Notes under the pieces: generated by a model
Databases searched by the model: none
The model's input: the letters and a program-made list of their open reading frames with translations, nothing else
Told to the model about the DNA's origin: nothing
Program-made: the position numbers and the translations under genes
In this document: positions 33,701-45,458 of the stretch, piece by piece
Position numbering within the stretch: position 1 is the first letter of the stretch
Layout: the number at the start of each line of letters is the position of its first letter
Source of the DNA: Bolinopsis microptera
Taxonomy: Eukaryota; Ctenophora; Tentaculata; Lobata; Bolinopsidae
Length of the DNA stretch: 64,000 bases
Direction: 5' to 3'
Assembly: GCF_026151205.1 (NCBI RefSeq)
Contig: NC_087081.1
Span: 12,277,113-12,341,112 of the forward strand

Positions 33701-36700
33701 TGTTCTTCCTCCTCTTCTTTCAGCCCAAACACGATCAGGTTCTTGCTCCTGTCCTCCTCTGCAGCCACACTCTTCATCACCTTCTTCAGGATTTTACTGT
33801 TACAGACCGTACCACTTGCACTGTTCTGTTGAACAGCTGCACTATAGTTCTGAATCCCAGACTCCACCGTTGTTTGTACTGTCTCCTCAACAGACGTCTT
33901 AAGCAACTGTAGTTGTTCGTCCTTCTGCATCAGCAGCTGGCCCTGCAGTCTGATCACCTTTTCTTTGTCTGCTAGTGCTTCCGTCTTGAAGCACTCGATG
34001 ATCTCCTTCAAGAGATACATCTGACTACTCGCCGACGAACAAGGTCCACTGCATCCACAATCCAGCCAGACAGAGTCAGTTTATCCTTAGTCTTGATCTT
34101 TTCACGACTTTCGTAGTCAATTTCACGGTAGTCAATATGCAGGTCTTTTTCTAACTGAATGGACCAGCGTGCAACACAGCCTTCCACATCTTCCTGTTGA
34201 TCATAGTTGAACTCCTTAATCAACTCCTGGGATCGGGTCAAAGTTGGGTCAACCGCCATAGTGTACTTTACTTGTATAGTAATGTACAAGTACACACGCA
34301 AAGGTAAACTACGCGGTAGCAGCAAACTGAACTTATTGCAAATTTACAAAAGATAAGAGAGCTCGATATTTGCAACACAAGCTACACTGATTACACAATT
34401 ACAAAACATCTAAGTCCTGAGTAAACATTTTGCTAAAAATGTGTATTTTCGAATCCATTTGTGAGCTAAATATAGCAGAGAAATAAGGTCACTTTTTGGT
34501 TAATTGTTTTGTGTTTTCAACAGGTTGCCGTGCTGATTTTAGCAAGTTTAAAATGTAGGTAGTGATGACAATCCTCCAGGGTAATTTTTTGAGAAAATCC
34601 ACCACGTTATGACTTATACAGTATACATGAAACATTAGGTTGCCGACTAGTTGTGATCGTTTTATTTTTATAGCAGCTCTTATAAATCTAGTAGAGCATT
34701 TTTCAGAAACAAAATAAGAAACTCGCTAAAACGTAAAGTATAAAAGTTATTTTAAAATAGTAAATAATTAATAAGTTGATTAGTTAGTAATGATCGATTA
34801 TTTGCTAAAACTCTTGCCCCCAGTTACCTGTATCCTGTTTTTTAGAGTAAAGTCTATCTGCGAATACAGTGTAACTAGTGTTAACAATCTGTTTTATCTG
34901 TTTTCTCACTAGAAGAGGTAATAACTCACACCTCATCATTGATACGTCTCTAAAATGAATGATTAATTAATTACTTTTTAATACCATACATTAGGAAGGA
35001 GAATTGTTCTTAAAGTAATAAAGAGAGTAAAGAATCAGTTTTCATATGGTTTGTACTATCAGGCTAAACTAAATTAAATGAACTAACAGGTTGTTCATCA
35101 GTATATTAACTAAAATGAACTAACAGGTTGTTCTTCAGTATATTAACTAACTAAAATGAACTAACAGGTTGTTCTTCAGTATACTTAACTAACTAAAATG
35201 AACTAACAAGCTGTTTTTTAGTATATCAACTAAAATGAACTAACTAAAATGAATTAACTAAAATGAACTAACGGATGGTTGTCCAGGATGTTGAGAGTAG
35301 TCCTGCTGACTAAATATAAATGTGAGTCTAGTAGGTTAGTGTGTAACCGCATGTGAGGGAACCTCGCTAACTGTCCTCGCTTGATACTGATCTGACAATT
35401 ATAACATAAGATTACTACTGTATATTATTCACTATTACATTACTAACTTTGCTAGTGATCATAACTTTACTAGTTATGATGACTCTAATAATATAGTCAT
35501 CAAAGTTTTATAATAACTTCTTATTTGTTCATTAAATGTTTATCAAGTACACGGAATTAACCTCTTCTTCGATATCCTTCTCATTTGCAATGTATAAGAT
35601 TCTGTCGTCTTCAGGATCTAATCCAATAAAATCTCTATCATCTGAAAAAATGTTCACTTGTTAGCTTGTTGTTGGGCATACTTGAGTTATACTTTAGTTC
35701 ACTTTTACACATTTGCTCACATCACTCACAGTCAGCCGCTTTGACATGGTTAACCACCTTCCTTGTGTTGTTGGTTAATCATATGAGCGGGATATAAATA
35801 CCTCATTTCATTTCATTTCATTTCATTTCATTTCATTTCATTTCATTTCATTTCATTTCATTTCATTTCATTTCATTTCATTTCATTTCATGTTAAGTCG
35901 ATTTTTGGGAAACAGATATGCCCAATATAGGCGTGGCCATCGGTGGGCGCTTGTGTAGTTGTGTCCGCGAAGCTTCAAAAGCTCACCCACGAGTCCTATT
36001 TTTTTGGTCTACTGTTATCTCGAAATTAATTTTCACATAAAATTCAGGCTGAACCACATTAATTAAAAGTGTTAAAGTATGTGGTATCAGACTAATGTAA
36101 TTTTTCCAAGAATATTAATTAATAAATATGTGTCATGTAAAGTAAGTGTCTTATATTAAAGTTAAGTAAGGGTAAAAGTAAGCATTAAAGTAAAGTAAGT
36201 GTAAAAGTAAGTATTAAAGTAAAGTAAGTGTAAAAGTAAGTATTAAAGTAAAGTAAGTGTAAAAGTAAGTATTAAAGTAACGCAGTGTCTAGTAATGAAA
36301 CCTTTCTTGTTGCGTTTCCTCCTCCCATCAGCACTAGGGGGTGAGTAGCGGGGCGCTATAAGCGCAGTGAGCGCTGCGTTGTTAGCGCGGTGCACGTTAG
36401 CCAGCTCAGACAGGGAGACTTTCGTTATCAGATCACTACTTATCACCAACAAATCAGACTGGAATAATTAAGTAATTAAATTATCATCGCTTACTTGAAA
36501 TAACAAAACTCACAACTTGAAAATGCACTTTGATTGTCATTACTTGAAATAACAACGTGCATACCTTTCATTTTCAACTTGGAACAATCAGCAGATACAA
36601 ATAACTTATTAATTAAAATAATTAATTAAATATGCATTGTTTTATAAACCTTAGTTTTAGGAGCTACGAGTCTGAGGGAGTCAGCGGTTCCAAGATCAGC

Positions 36701-37536
36701 ATCATCCTCAATACACACATACTCAATATGAACATCCTGCTCCAACTTCCTGATACAACTCGTTAGATATCCTTCTATCTTATCTTTAGCCGCACGCCGC
36801 ACTACTACAAATATCTCTGAAATTTAATTAGTATTTATTTCTAACTTCACTACAATTGTCTCTTAAAACATTACTAGGTCTTATCTTATTTTTTAAGTAT
36901 AAGATTAATTATCATAGATTAGCATGGAAATTAGAACATTACATATATAATAATGTAAGTTCTATGTATCTAAATTATTTGTAAACAATTTGTAAACTAA
37001 TCTAGTACCTTCAAACTTGTGAGAGATGAGATAGTTAACTGAGAACCATATCATAGGAGTATTAGCAACTGGTAACATGCACTTTGGAGTATCACTGGAC
37101 AGTTCGAACATCTGCGAACCACAACTGAAAAATTATTAATATCAGTATTAATAATGTAAATACAGTTAAAATAACACTTATTCACGTGACGTCATGTTCT
37201 CCCTAACGTGACGTCACACTATTCCTCAGTCCTCATGTGACTTTACACTCACCCTGCTGCCATGACGACTGGTGTAAACTCCGGAGACCGTCTCCTCCTT
37301 ACTCGGAAGTTTCCGGAACTGAGTCCGGACACTGTGGTCTCCTCTCCGTCGGACTTATCATCTGAAGTAACGAACATTGTTACTACAATAATAATTAATA
37401 ATATTGCAGATCTAGGACAGGCATTTTAATTAATTGCATACGCTAAACACGCGGAAAAATTATATTATTAATTAATTCACTAATTGTATAAACAAAACTT
37501 ACCATCTAAACCAGGTGATAGAACAGTTGGTGGCAT
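30709..37536 (-). CDS. EIF2B3: Translation initiation factor eIF2B subunit gamma (13 exons)
   Basis: Exons in transcript order: 37503-37536, 37253-37361, 37009-37124, 36650-36816, 36302-36458, 35562-35641, 35273-35391, 34828-34949, 32737-32873, 32296-32367, 31282-31368, 31022-31148 and 30709-30857; 491 residues, every phase matching. eIF2B is the guanine-nucleotide exchange factor for eIF2 in the cytosol; gamma belongs to its catalytic gamma-epsilon arm. The nucleotidyltransferase-like core starts at FTPVVMAAGCGSQM and includes CMLPVANTPMIW, CIEDDADLGTADSLR, VISSDLIT and DRDFIGLD. The C-terminal left-handed beta-helix has hexapeptides such as IGNSVRIAEKCSFKRSFIGN and IGPHCKIVDSVIMDDV. An N-terminal extension of about 40 residues (Asp/Arg-rich) precedes the core. 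Intron 8 hosts a retroelement ORF1 relic. Confidence 0.95.
33364..34259 (-). pseudogene. ORF1-like retroelement protein in EIF2B3 intron 8
   Basis: Two frames: MAVDPTLTRSQELIKEF... from 34259, and from 34020 MYLLKEIIECFKTEAL... to a stop at 33364; they overlap by a few bases in different frames near 34010-34025, so a single ORF is probably frameshifted. The second part has a coiled coil (DKEKVIRLQGQLLMQKDEQL) followed by KNLIVFGLKEEEEE and RLRETHKDVWICPD, a layout seen in LINE-type ORF1 RNA-binding proteins of invertebrates. No ORF2 follows. It is on the same strand as the host gene and inside its intron. A domesticated gene cannot be excluded. Confidence 0.6.
35082..35272. repeat. Tandem repeat AACTAACAGGTTGTTCTTCA
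   Basis: Four to five units of about 40 bp (AACTAACAGGTTGTTCTTCA + GTATATTAACTAACTAAAATG) in EIF2B3 intron 7, adjoining the donor of exon 7. Confidence 0.85.
35800..35890. repeat. (ATTTC)n pentanucleotide repeat
   Basis: About 17 uninterrupted TTTCA units in intron 5 of EIF2B3; TGAAA on the transcribed strand. Confidence 0.95.
36130..36288. repeat. AAAGTAAGTGTAAAAGTAAGT repeat
   Basis: Four to five units of 27-31 bp in EIF2B3 intron 5, starting just inside the donor of exon 5. Each unit contains GTAAGT on the plus strand, which is not the transcribed sense of EIF2B3. Confidence 0.85.
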
Positions 37537-38324
37537 ACTTTGTATCCTAATATTATCTAAGAGATATGATTTACTAGATCAACAACCTTTTTTTACTGCA
37601 CTTTAAGCCATAATATTCGACCTAAATTTAAGGTATCACACCTGTTGTTAAGATACAACTATTTGAATCGTGGCTGAATGCATGTAATAACGATAAATAA
37701 GATCTTAAATATATATTTTTCAAGATTGAGAACAAGTAAATTACAACTGAATTTGTGTATGAGAACTGAATATAAAACATCATTCTTAAATATTCAAATC
37801 AAGTAATTTATATCCAATATCTTCTAACTGCAACTCCCTGATACTTCTGAAACTTAACACAGACGTTTAAAAATTTTGACTAACGGAAACCACCTGAAAC
37901 TAATAAAGTTAACATGAAAATAGCCAGACTCAATTGTATATCAGCCTCCGGAGGACCAGAGACTTCTGAGTAGGTAGAAACGAAATATCAGGGGATTTGC
38001 AAGTAGCGAGAATTTAAAGTGGTTAACTGATTGACATATTTGAGATGCCAAATACAAATCTCATATTTCAACCAGTGATAACTTATGTAATAGATAAAAT
38101 CAAATCAAATACAAATGGCATTGTATATAGTGATATGTTTATGACAATAAGCTTAATTTCTCGAATATTTAATAATATACTGAAGAAAGTTGGCATATTT
38201 CCAACTTCAGCTTAATGAATTAACCGTAAAAACTAAACCTTTAAGAAGTAACGGTATTAAATGCCAAACAATTATATGATTTAAAAGATAAATTCGAGAT
38301 TTTAAAGTTTAAAAATAAAATTAC

Positions 38325-41300
38325 TTATAAAGTTCTGGTAGGTTTAATAGGTTCACAAATAACACTTAAAAACAAAGTAAGTTTGTGAACAATACTACTT
38401 CCCGGGAGTCTATCTAGCGAATACTCAGTCTCTTCAAAGAGCGCGCAGACAGAGAGATCCGCGCGCACGCGCAGTGTGAGGTTGTGGCGCTTCTCCGGAC
38501 ATTGCGCGAAGATGTGGTCGCTGTGCTGGTCTGTGGAAAGAATACCCCACATGTTGTGTGTACATGTCATACGTAACATTAGTAATGTGTAGGAGCGTAT
38601 CTACAGGGAGATATTGTTAGTGTTTATTGTAGTAACTTTAGTTACCTTAGTAACTGTAGTTACCATAGTTACCTTAGTAACCATAGTAACTTTAGTTACC
38701 ATGGAGATTACTTTAAGTACACGTAACAGTAAAATAAACTTTATATATAATAGTACATATTAACAGAGTTTGTTGTGTTATGAATTTGACAACTACAACA
38801 AAAACCACATAAAATGACGTAATACCTCTCGTCTGATAGCAGATATAGCCATGTTTGAGTCAGGTCCAGTGTACACAGAACCCCTCTGACTGCTGTCTAT
38901 CTGGTAACTGTTCTTAAACCCTGTAGTACCTGACAGAGGAACAGTATCAACACACAACAAATACTCTTAAACCCTGTAGTACCTGACAGAGGAACAGTAT
39001 CAACACACAATAAATACTCTTAAACCCTGTAGTACCTGACAGAGGAACAGTATCAACACACAACAAATACTCTTAAACCCTGTAGTACCTGACAGAGGAA
39101 CAGTATCAACACACAACAAATACTCTTAAACCCTGTAGTACCTGACAGAGGAACAGTATCAACACACAACAAATACTCTTAAACCCTGTAGTACCTGACA
39201 GAGGAACAGTATCAACACACAACAAATACTCTTAAACCCTGTAGTACCTGACAGAGGAACAGTATCAACACACAATAAATATTCTTAAACCCTGTAGTAC
39301 CTGACAGAGGAACAGTATCAACACACAACAAATACTCTTAAACCCTGTAGTACCTGACAGAGGAACAGTATCAACACACAACAAATACTCTTAAACCCTG
39401 TAGTACCTGACAGAGGAACAGTATCAACACACAATAAATACTCTTAAACCCTGTAGTACCTGACAGAGGAACAGTATCAACACACAACAAATACTCTTAA
39501 ACCCTGTAGTACCTGACAGAGGAACAGTATCAACAAACAACAAATACTCTTAAACCCTGTAGTACCTGACAAAGGAACAGTATTAACACACATCAAATAC
39601 TCTTAAACCCTGTAGTACCTGACAGAGGAACAGTATCAACACACAATAAATACTCTTATAGAATATTATACAGGGTGCAGACTGCAGAGAGCAGGTGTAC
39701 CACATAAAATGATGGCTTGTTTTCTCGACACATGCACGTCACCTGGTACCTTAATTTTAAAATACGAAAGTTAAGAAACCCCCTATTTTTGTTACTATTC
39801 CAACTTACCTACAGTAACTCTCATCAAGACTTTAGTACTGGTAATAATCCTAGATACAGGTGACAGGGTAATATTGAGACTGGACTCATGAGGGGTAGAA
39901 CAGGGCCCACATCTTATAGTTACTTTGGGTTCCTGAAATTAGTTATCATAATGTACACTGTACAGGTTGTAATGTACTGGTCGTAATGTATTGGTTGTAA
40001 TGTACTGGTCGTATTGTATTGGTCGTATTGTACTGGTCGTTAAATATACTAGTCGAAATGATGAAACCCAGCTTGAAATGATAACCTAACAAAGTATACC
40101 TGAATCTCCTTAGCAAGCTCATCTAACTGCTGTATGATCTGGCGTCTCTTTGTCTTATGCTGGTGGTGCAGTATCTCAAAGTTCAGCAGTTGTGGCAACT
40201 TAGGTTTATTATTGACAATCCCCAACATCATGGTCGAGTACCCACCTCCCTCTGTTGACGAGTTCTCCTCCTCGTGACTTATCTTATGTCTCTTGTGTAA
40301 ATGGTGCTGTAGACACAGCTCGTCTACTCGCAGTATAGGGGAGGGTTGGAGGAGGCGAGCACGGGTGAGTTCACCTTCAATCTGACGGCGCAAGTACAAC
40401 TTGGAACCTTCACTCTGTCTTACTGTGATCATGTTATCAACTGACTTGCATACCACAGAGGGGTGATTGTAAATTCCCATAGCTACAGTTACGCAGTCTA
40501 GTGTCATGAGATGGTACAGTTCTTTAGAGAATAAAGAGTAGAGTATTGCTAAGATTTGCGCGTGAGGAAAAGGGATATGTTGCCAGTAAGAGGGAACAGG
40601 AAACCCAGCTCTCTCGCTACAGTCCTCTGATACCGTCAGGTAAGATAACATTTGTACTGATGGGTCAGGGGTAACCTTCAGAGGGTAACCTACTGGATCA
40701 TCATTCCTAGTTACCTCAAACAACGCCTCCTCGTTGTAGTATTTCTCTGAACCGCAACTCCTGTAACTAGCATCTCCCAAGATGTACGACCCTTGCTTCT
40801 TCATCTTGAATCTGGAGCTCATCTTAGCTAGAGCCGTGTGGAACTGGCCCACATTACCCTTACTCATGTTATCTACTCCTAACTGGAGGATGTGCGCGGC
40901 TGATTTGAGTCCGACCTTCTTAGCCACAACTACTTGTGAAGTGTTGTAAGGGGGGCGGGGTTGCTGGACTGGGTCCAACATTAGGAACTGTCTCTGTTGG
41001 AGTAGTGCCATTAGATCTGATAACACGCACACCTCTGCGTAGGAGTGGTTCAGATCCCGCAACACATCCGTCCAGGGGTGCTGCTGAGGCTCCTTCTCTT
41101 CTCCTACCTCCTTATCTATAACAAACTTATAGTCTATCTTCCCTGCTCTGTCCAGTAGTTTCTCTCCTATACTCACTGACTGCACAAACTGCTCCTCCCC
41201 ATTCGGACCAAACTCCTGGATCCTGTTTTCTAGGTATGGTTCTACAGGGACTAGGAGGTCGTTTAGTTTGGTTTCTATGTCATCAGCATTCGCCATTTCT

Positions 41301-41344
41301 ACCTCATCTAGAGTACCGTTACTTGCAAACTGTTCATCTCGCAT
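38325..41344 (-). CDS. MED17: Mediator complex subunit 17 (4 exons)
   Basis: Exons 40100-41344, 39809-39932, 38826-38920 and 38325-38525; 554 residues, phases consistent. MED17 is a head-module subunit of the Mediator co-activator of RNA polymerase II. Recognisable family segments: PWTDVLRDLNHSYAEVCVLS, FLMLDPVQQ, AKKVGLKSAAHILQLGV, and FKMKKQGSYILGDASYRSC. Vertebrate MED17 is about 650 residues; this one is shorter at both ends. The last exon is chosen by phase (acceptor ACCAG, then HSDHIFAQC) and is the least certain. An alternative exon-3 acceptor 9 nt upstream (38929) keeps frame. Intron 2 is filled by a 53-bp tandem array that repeats this acceptor. EIF2B3 starts about 790 bp beyond its stop. 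Confidence 0.9.
38915..39657. repeat. 53-bp minisatellite repeating the MED17 exon-3 splice acceptor
   Basis: Fourteen head-to-tail 53-bp copies, almost identical (AACAAATACTCTTAAACCCT + GTAGTACCTGACAGAGGAAC + AGTATCAACACAC). On the minus strand each contains CCTCTGTCAG, GTACTACAG and GGTTTAAGA, the authentic acceptor and first bases of exon 3. The rightmost copies differ by single substitutions. Confidence 0.95.
39957..40050. repeat. GGTCGTAATGTACT tandem repeat
   Basis: About six 13-14-bp units (TGGTCGTAATGTAT) in MED17 intron 1, close to the donor of exon 1. Confidence 0.85.
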
Positions 41345-42086
41345 ATCTTAGCTCCTGTAGTGTGAGGAATTTTGTAGAAGTGAAAAGCAGTAACAACAAT
41401 ATACAGTGAAAATTGTGGCAAATTAATGAAAATTGAAATTACTTTTGAAATTGCGGGTGAAGACAGTAACTACGACATTTTACATGAACTATTTTTAAAA
41501 TAGCGAGTTTTTGACACAAATAAAAACATTATAATTGCCCAACGAAGATATAAAGCTATATCGATCAACTTTTTTTCTAAGCCGAGATGGACCACAAGAT
41601 GATACCTTGTGGCTTAGAAAAATCGCCAGATCATTGACTTTCCATGAATAAGTAATAATAAAATATAAACAAAGTCTGAGAAAGTTCTAAAGAATCGTAC
41701 CGAGATCAATTATCAAACCATTTAAAGTAATCTAGAAGTTTATATTAATCTTTTCTGCAAGGGTGGTCGTCTAATTCAAGATTTATTAAAAAAACATTGG
41801 TTTTTGAGATTTTAGAAGTGTAAAAGAACATCAGAAATATTTCGGGGTAAGAGTCAGGTATCTAGACATTCCAGACATTCCAAGGTTTGTTTTGAAATTT
41901 GAAATTTTTGAGCTCTACAGTCGAACCCAATCTTTGCATGTGATACACAATAATATAAGAAATATATCAACTCAGCTAAAAGAAAAAAAAAACATACAAT
42001 GGTCAATCAGCAAGTTTATAGTTTGTACAAATAATGTCTGTTCGTTCGTGTTTTACCGCACCATACCGCAACTATTCCCACTAAAA
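41345..42086. other. MED17 upstream region / TMEM185 3' flank
   Basis: About 740 bp of AT-rich DNA between the MED17 start and the TMEM185 stop; it should hold the MED17 promoter. A short inverted repeat lies at 41574-41630 (TTTCTAAGCC...GGCTTAGAAA). No coding signal. Confidence 0.55.
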
Positions 42087-43255
42087 TCAATCTGGTAGCT
42101 CCACATTACTGAATGTGACTTTGGGCAGGGAATTTTTGGAATCACTGGTGTTGAGAATAGGAATATCTACAGGTATAGCAGTTTCTTGGGCAGAGTAACC
42201 GTAAATATATGAGATATTCCCATAGACTCTGATAGAAGGAAACTTCTTTAGAAGGAACAGACAAAACTCCTCTCTAATCCCAAACCACCACGGATTCCCA
42301 CCTTTCTGGTAGAATGTAGATACCACCAAACTGCCCATCCCAAGGTGGTAAGGCAGGAATATGGCGATGTAGCTGTGACTCTCTGCCTCTGGGTTATCAA
42401 TCTTAGTGACTAGCAGACCAAGAAAGAGAATGAGGGAGAAGTTAGCGAGGGAGTAGAGACAGGAGGCGGCAGTGCGTGGGGTGCGGAGTGAGGGGAGGAT
42501 GTCGTTGGTGCACAGTAACACAGCAGTCAGGGCGATGTAGTAAATCACCGCTATACTGCAGATACCCAGTAGGATCCACAGGGGTATGAGGATGATCTGC
42601 CAACTCCACAACACCAACTTCTCCAACCTGAGAACCAGGAGGACGAACTGCAGCATGTTGACGGAGAAGAGGAGCTCTAGATCCAGTGGGCGCTCCTTCT
42701 TCCAGCCCCACCCACATATAATGATGGAAAGCACGGAGAGGAGGAAGAGAGGCATGAACACAAGGTACCAGTTCATGTGGGGAGGCGTGAACGAGAGCTT
42801 ATAACAGAGACATGCCTCAAATGAGAAGAGGAGCATTTGGAGGGAGGTGGAGAGCAACATAGCCTGGAAATCAGCTACTGTGCCCATATCGTGCACCACA
42901 TCCTGGGGAGGTTTATATAATCACATTATTATTATGTCAACAGAATCACGTTATAACTGTACAAAAAAATAATTACCCTAGTAATTTGAAAAGTTTATAC
43001 TTTTTGTAGTGAAATGATAAGCACTAAGCGATAAAATTCACTGACCTGTTGCAAGATGTATGATCGAATTCCCATAGTGCAGCCAGCTATCATGATAAAT
43101 TTCCACATCCAGAGAGGAATGAAGACCCCCCAATAGGAACAGTCCATCACCCCTTCCAGTTTAAAAGAGAGGAGAACTCCAAAGACGAGGAGAGAAGCGA
43201 ACACGAGGAACCTTCCTGGGTGAAACTCCTGGAATAGGTGCTTGCAGTCCACCAT
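42087..43255 (-). CDS. TMEM185: Transmembrane protein 185 family (2 exons)
   Basis: Exons 43046-43255 and 42087-42902 joined in phase 0; 341 residues against about 350 in vertebrate TMEM185A/B. Multi-pass membrane protein with about seven hydrophobic segments. Family marks: VFASLLVFGVLLSFKLEGVM with SYWGVFIPLWMWK, MNWYLVFMPLFLLS, LELLFSVNMLQFV, IPLWILLGI, GGNPWWFGIREEFC, YGNISY and a terminal VELPD. The family's biochemical role is not established. The second exon, carrying most of the protein, has no interruption. Both genes beside it are on the same strand. Confidence 0.95.
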
Positions 43256-44500
43256 CCTGACTAATGGTTAATTAATTCGTTTATTTAATTACGCATCACT
43301 TAGAAATTCAGGCATTCCTACCTCCAGGAAACTATATAATTTAATGACATGATATTGATAAACTGAAAACATATATCATTTTCAATCGACATTATTTTTA
43401 CTAGAGTTGAAGGTGAGCATATAATAGTTAATCACAAGAAAACTTATCTATGATTCGATATAGAATTCATCAGTTCATAAGTTTATTGTCTAGTTTATAC
43501 ATTTACAAAAACTATTCGATTATAAACAAATTGGGTGACTATTCAAAAGTAGATACAATAAATACCAAAATCTCAGAAAGTCTAAAAACATAATTTGCAA
43601 CAATCAAAGCAGAGAACATATTAATATCAATATTTTTCTTTAGGTCAATACTTTCCAATCAGAAAGCTATACATATAATATTCTGACACATAATTCAATC
43701 CAACGACTGTGCTTGAGATAACCAAAACATGATCCAAATAATTCAAGGAACATTATGTAATTGTTAAACATCTAACAGTGTGTGATCGTAAACGATCTTA
43801 ATTTATCTTGTAAACTTATGAAACGCATCTACATGTATTGTCTGAGCAAAGGAAAACCTCTGAAAACCCAATAGGGGGATAATACTACCCCTCCCCCTTA
43901 ACTTAACGAATGAACAAGTTGTCACGAGTTGTTGTCCAGTTCGGTTAGCTTAACACACATGATGACTGTGAATCCTGGAAGTAATTTTCAAGGTTAATGT
44001 CTGAGAATTATCATGTGTAATTTCATAACTTTCACCAAAATATTTTGAAAAAATGGTGAGTGGTGAAAGTAAGAAACAGTAATGCCAAAGTGAATTGCAA
44101 TTGGCATTACTGTTATTAAATAATCTTTGAAATCGACTCTTTCATGCTTCCACAACTACTTACCAATGAACATTAAATAGTTAAATAATGGTAGTGACAT
44201 TACGGTTAGATAATCAAAACAACTCAGACAGCTACAGGGGAATGTGTGAGAACATTTTATAACACTCTTTACCTTTAATTTCAATAGGGAAGTATTGCGT
44301 TGATTTAAAAGGTTGAAAAATACTGCGTTATACTGCCCTAAGGTTATTGGTTGAAAATTTTTGGAATTTAAAAAAGACACAAACACATGCAAGACATGAT
44401 CAAAAGTTTATATGTGTAGATGAATACAAGACATGACATAAGTAAGTCTAAACACATTTCAACAAGTACAGTATAACTATTGATAACCTTGTTTAATTTC
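43256..44500. other. Intergenic, TMEM185 promoter side
   Basis: AT-rich; holds the TMEM185 promoter and the ZFAND2 3' UTR. A small hairpin AACAGTAATGCCAA/TTGGCATTACTGTT lies at about 44075-44113. No gene is recognised. Confidence 0.55.
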
Positions 44501-45458
44501 TTATATATGAGTTGAAACCTGACGCTGTGGTTGTGAGCGTCTATTAGCCTCAAAAGAAGAGGGCTGCTGTTCACTGAGTGAGGCCTGCAATGCTCGTGCC
44601 AATGCTTCATCTTCCTCAGTTGCCAGCGCACGAGCCAGTGCCTCATCTTGGGAGATTTGCTGAGAGGAGCTGGCAATGGGTGCACTGAAAAATATTGATG
44701 TCATGGTCTCCTCCATTTCTTATCTTAACACAAATTCGTATCATGATCTACTGTTTTTTTTGAGGTAGATGAAGAACTCAATGATAGTACAGCATAATGT
44801 TCATAATATGCATTATGCACATGTTATAAATGTACTCGACTACAGAAACAGAATAGCAGGTCTAAAATTCGAATTGGTTACCTATTGGTAGCAGGCTTTG
44901 GTTTTGGTTTTGGTTTTGGTTTAGCTGTTTCCTGTTTTCTTGCTAGAGGATGAACAAAACCTTTACAGGAATGATCTTGCTCAAACCGATGTGCTAAACA
45001 AAAGTTTAATTTGCAATTCTTGCAGTTGACTGGTATAGCTTCTTTTTTCTTGCAACCCTGTTTATTGCATCGATTTGGGTACGTTTTGACCTTTGGAACT
45101 TTACTGCAGTTGTTTTCAATATGTGAGTTCACCTGAGTTAAATATAATATATTAATAATTGTATTCTATTCAAATGTCACTGGGTACACATGGTAATTTT
45201 GATATCACTGATAATGAGCCATTGTAAACACACCTTGATATTAGGATCATCACCAGGCTTCACAGGGATAATCTCTCCACATTTTGGACAAACAGGCACT
45301 ACTCGATCTACTCGATACTGCTCAGGACAACTGTGGTCTTTATACTCTCGATGATCTTGACAGAAGATCTTTGAACATAGATCACATTTGTAAGGGAGAA
45401 AATCCAATCTGTTACATTCATTGTTTGAGCAGGACTCTCCAAGATGGGGTAGTTCCAT
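44501..45458 (-). CDS. ZFAND2: AN1-type zinc finger protein 2 (ZFAND2A/B-like, 3 exons)
   Basis: Exons 45234-45458, 44882-45132 and 44501-44684; 219 residues, phases consistent. Two AN1 zinc fingers: residues about 4-58 (GESCSNNECNRLDFLPYKCD, CQDHREYKDHSC) and about 92-142 (CNKQGCKKKEAIPVNCKNC, CLAHRFEQDHSC). A Lys-Pro linker (KPKPKPKP) is followed by ubiquitin-interacting-like helices DEALARALATEEDEALARAL. ZFAND2 proteins associate with the 26S proteasome and ubiquitylated clients during proteotoxic stress. The vertebrate ZFAND2B C-terminal CAAX box is absent (ends QVSTHI). Heat-shock elements were not obvious upstream. Confidence 0.95.

Noticed and set aside
35800-35890. CRISPR-like array
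   Set aside because: Pure pentanucleotide repeat with no spacers in a eukaryotic intron; the 53-bp MED17 array also lacks unique spacers.
38530-38579. Upstream extension of MED17 last exon (MLRMTCTHNMWGILS)
   Set aside because: It lies before the acceptor; only the CCAG acceptor giving HSDHIFAQC keeps phase with exon 3.
43455-43480. TCATCAG on the plus strand as a minus-strand hammerhead core
   Set aside because: The stem II hairpin and GAAA are missing.
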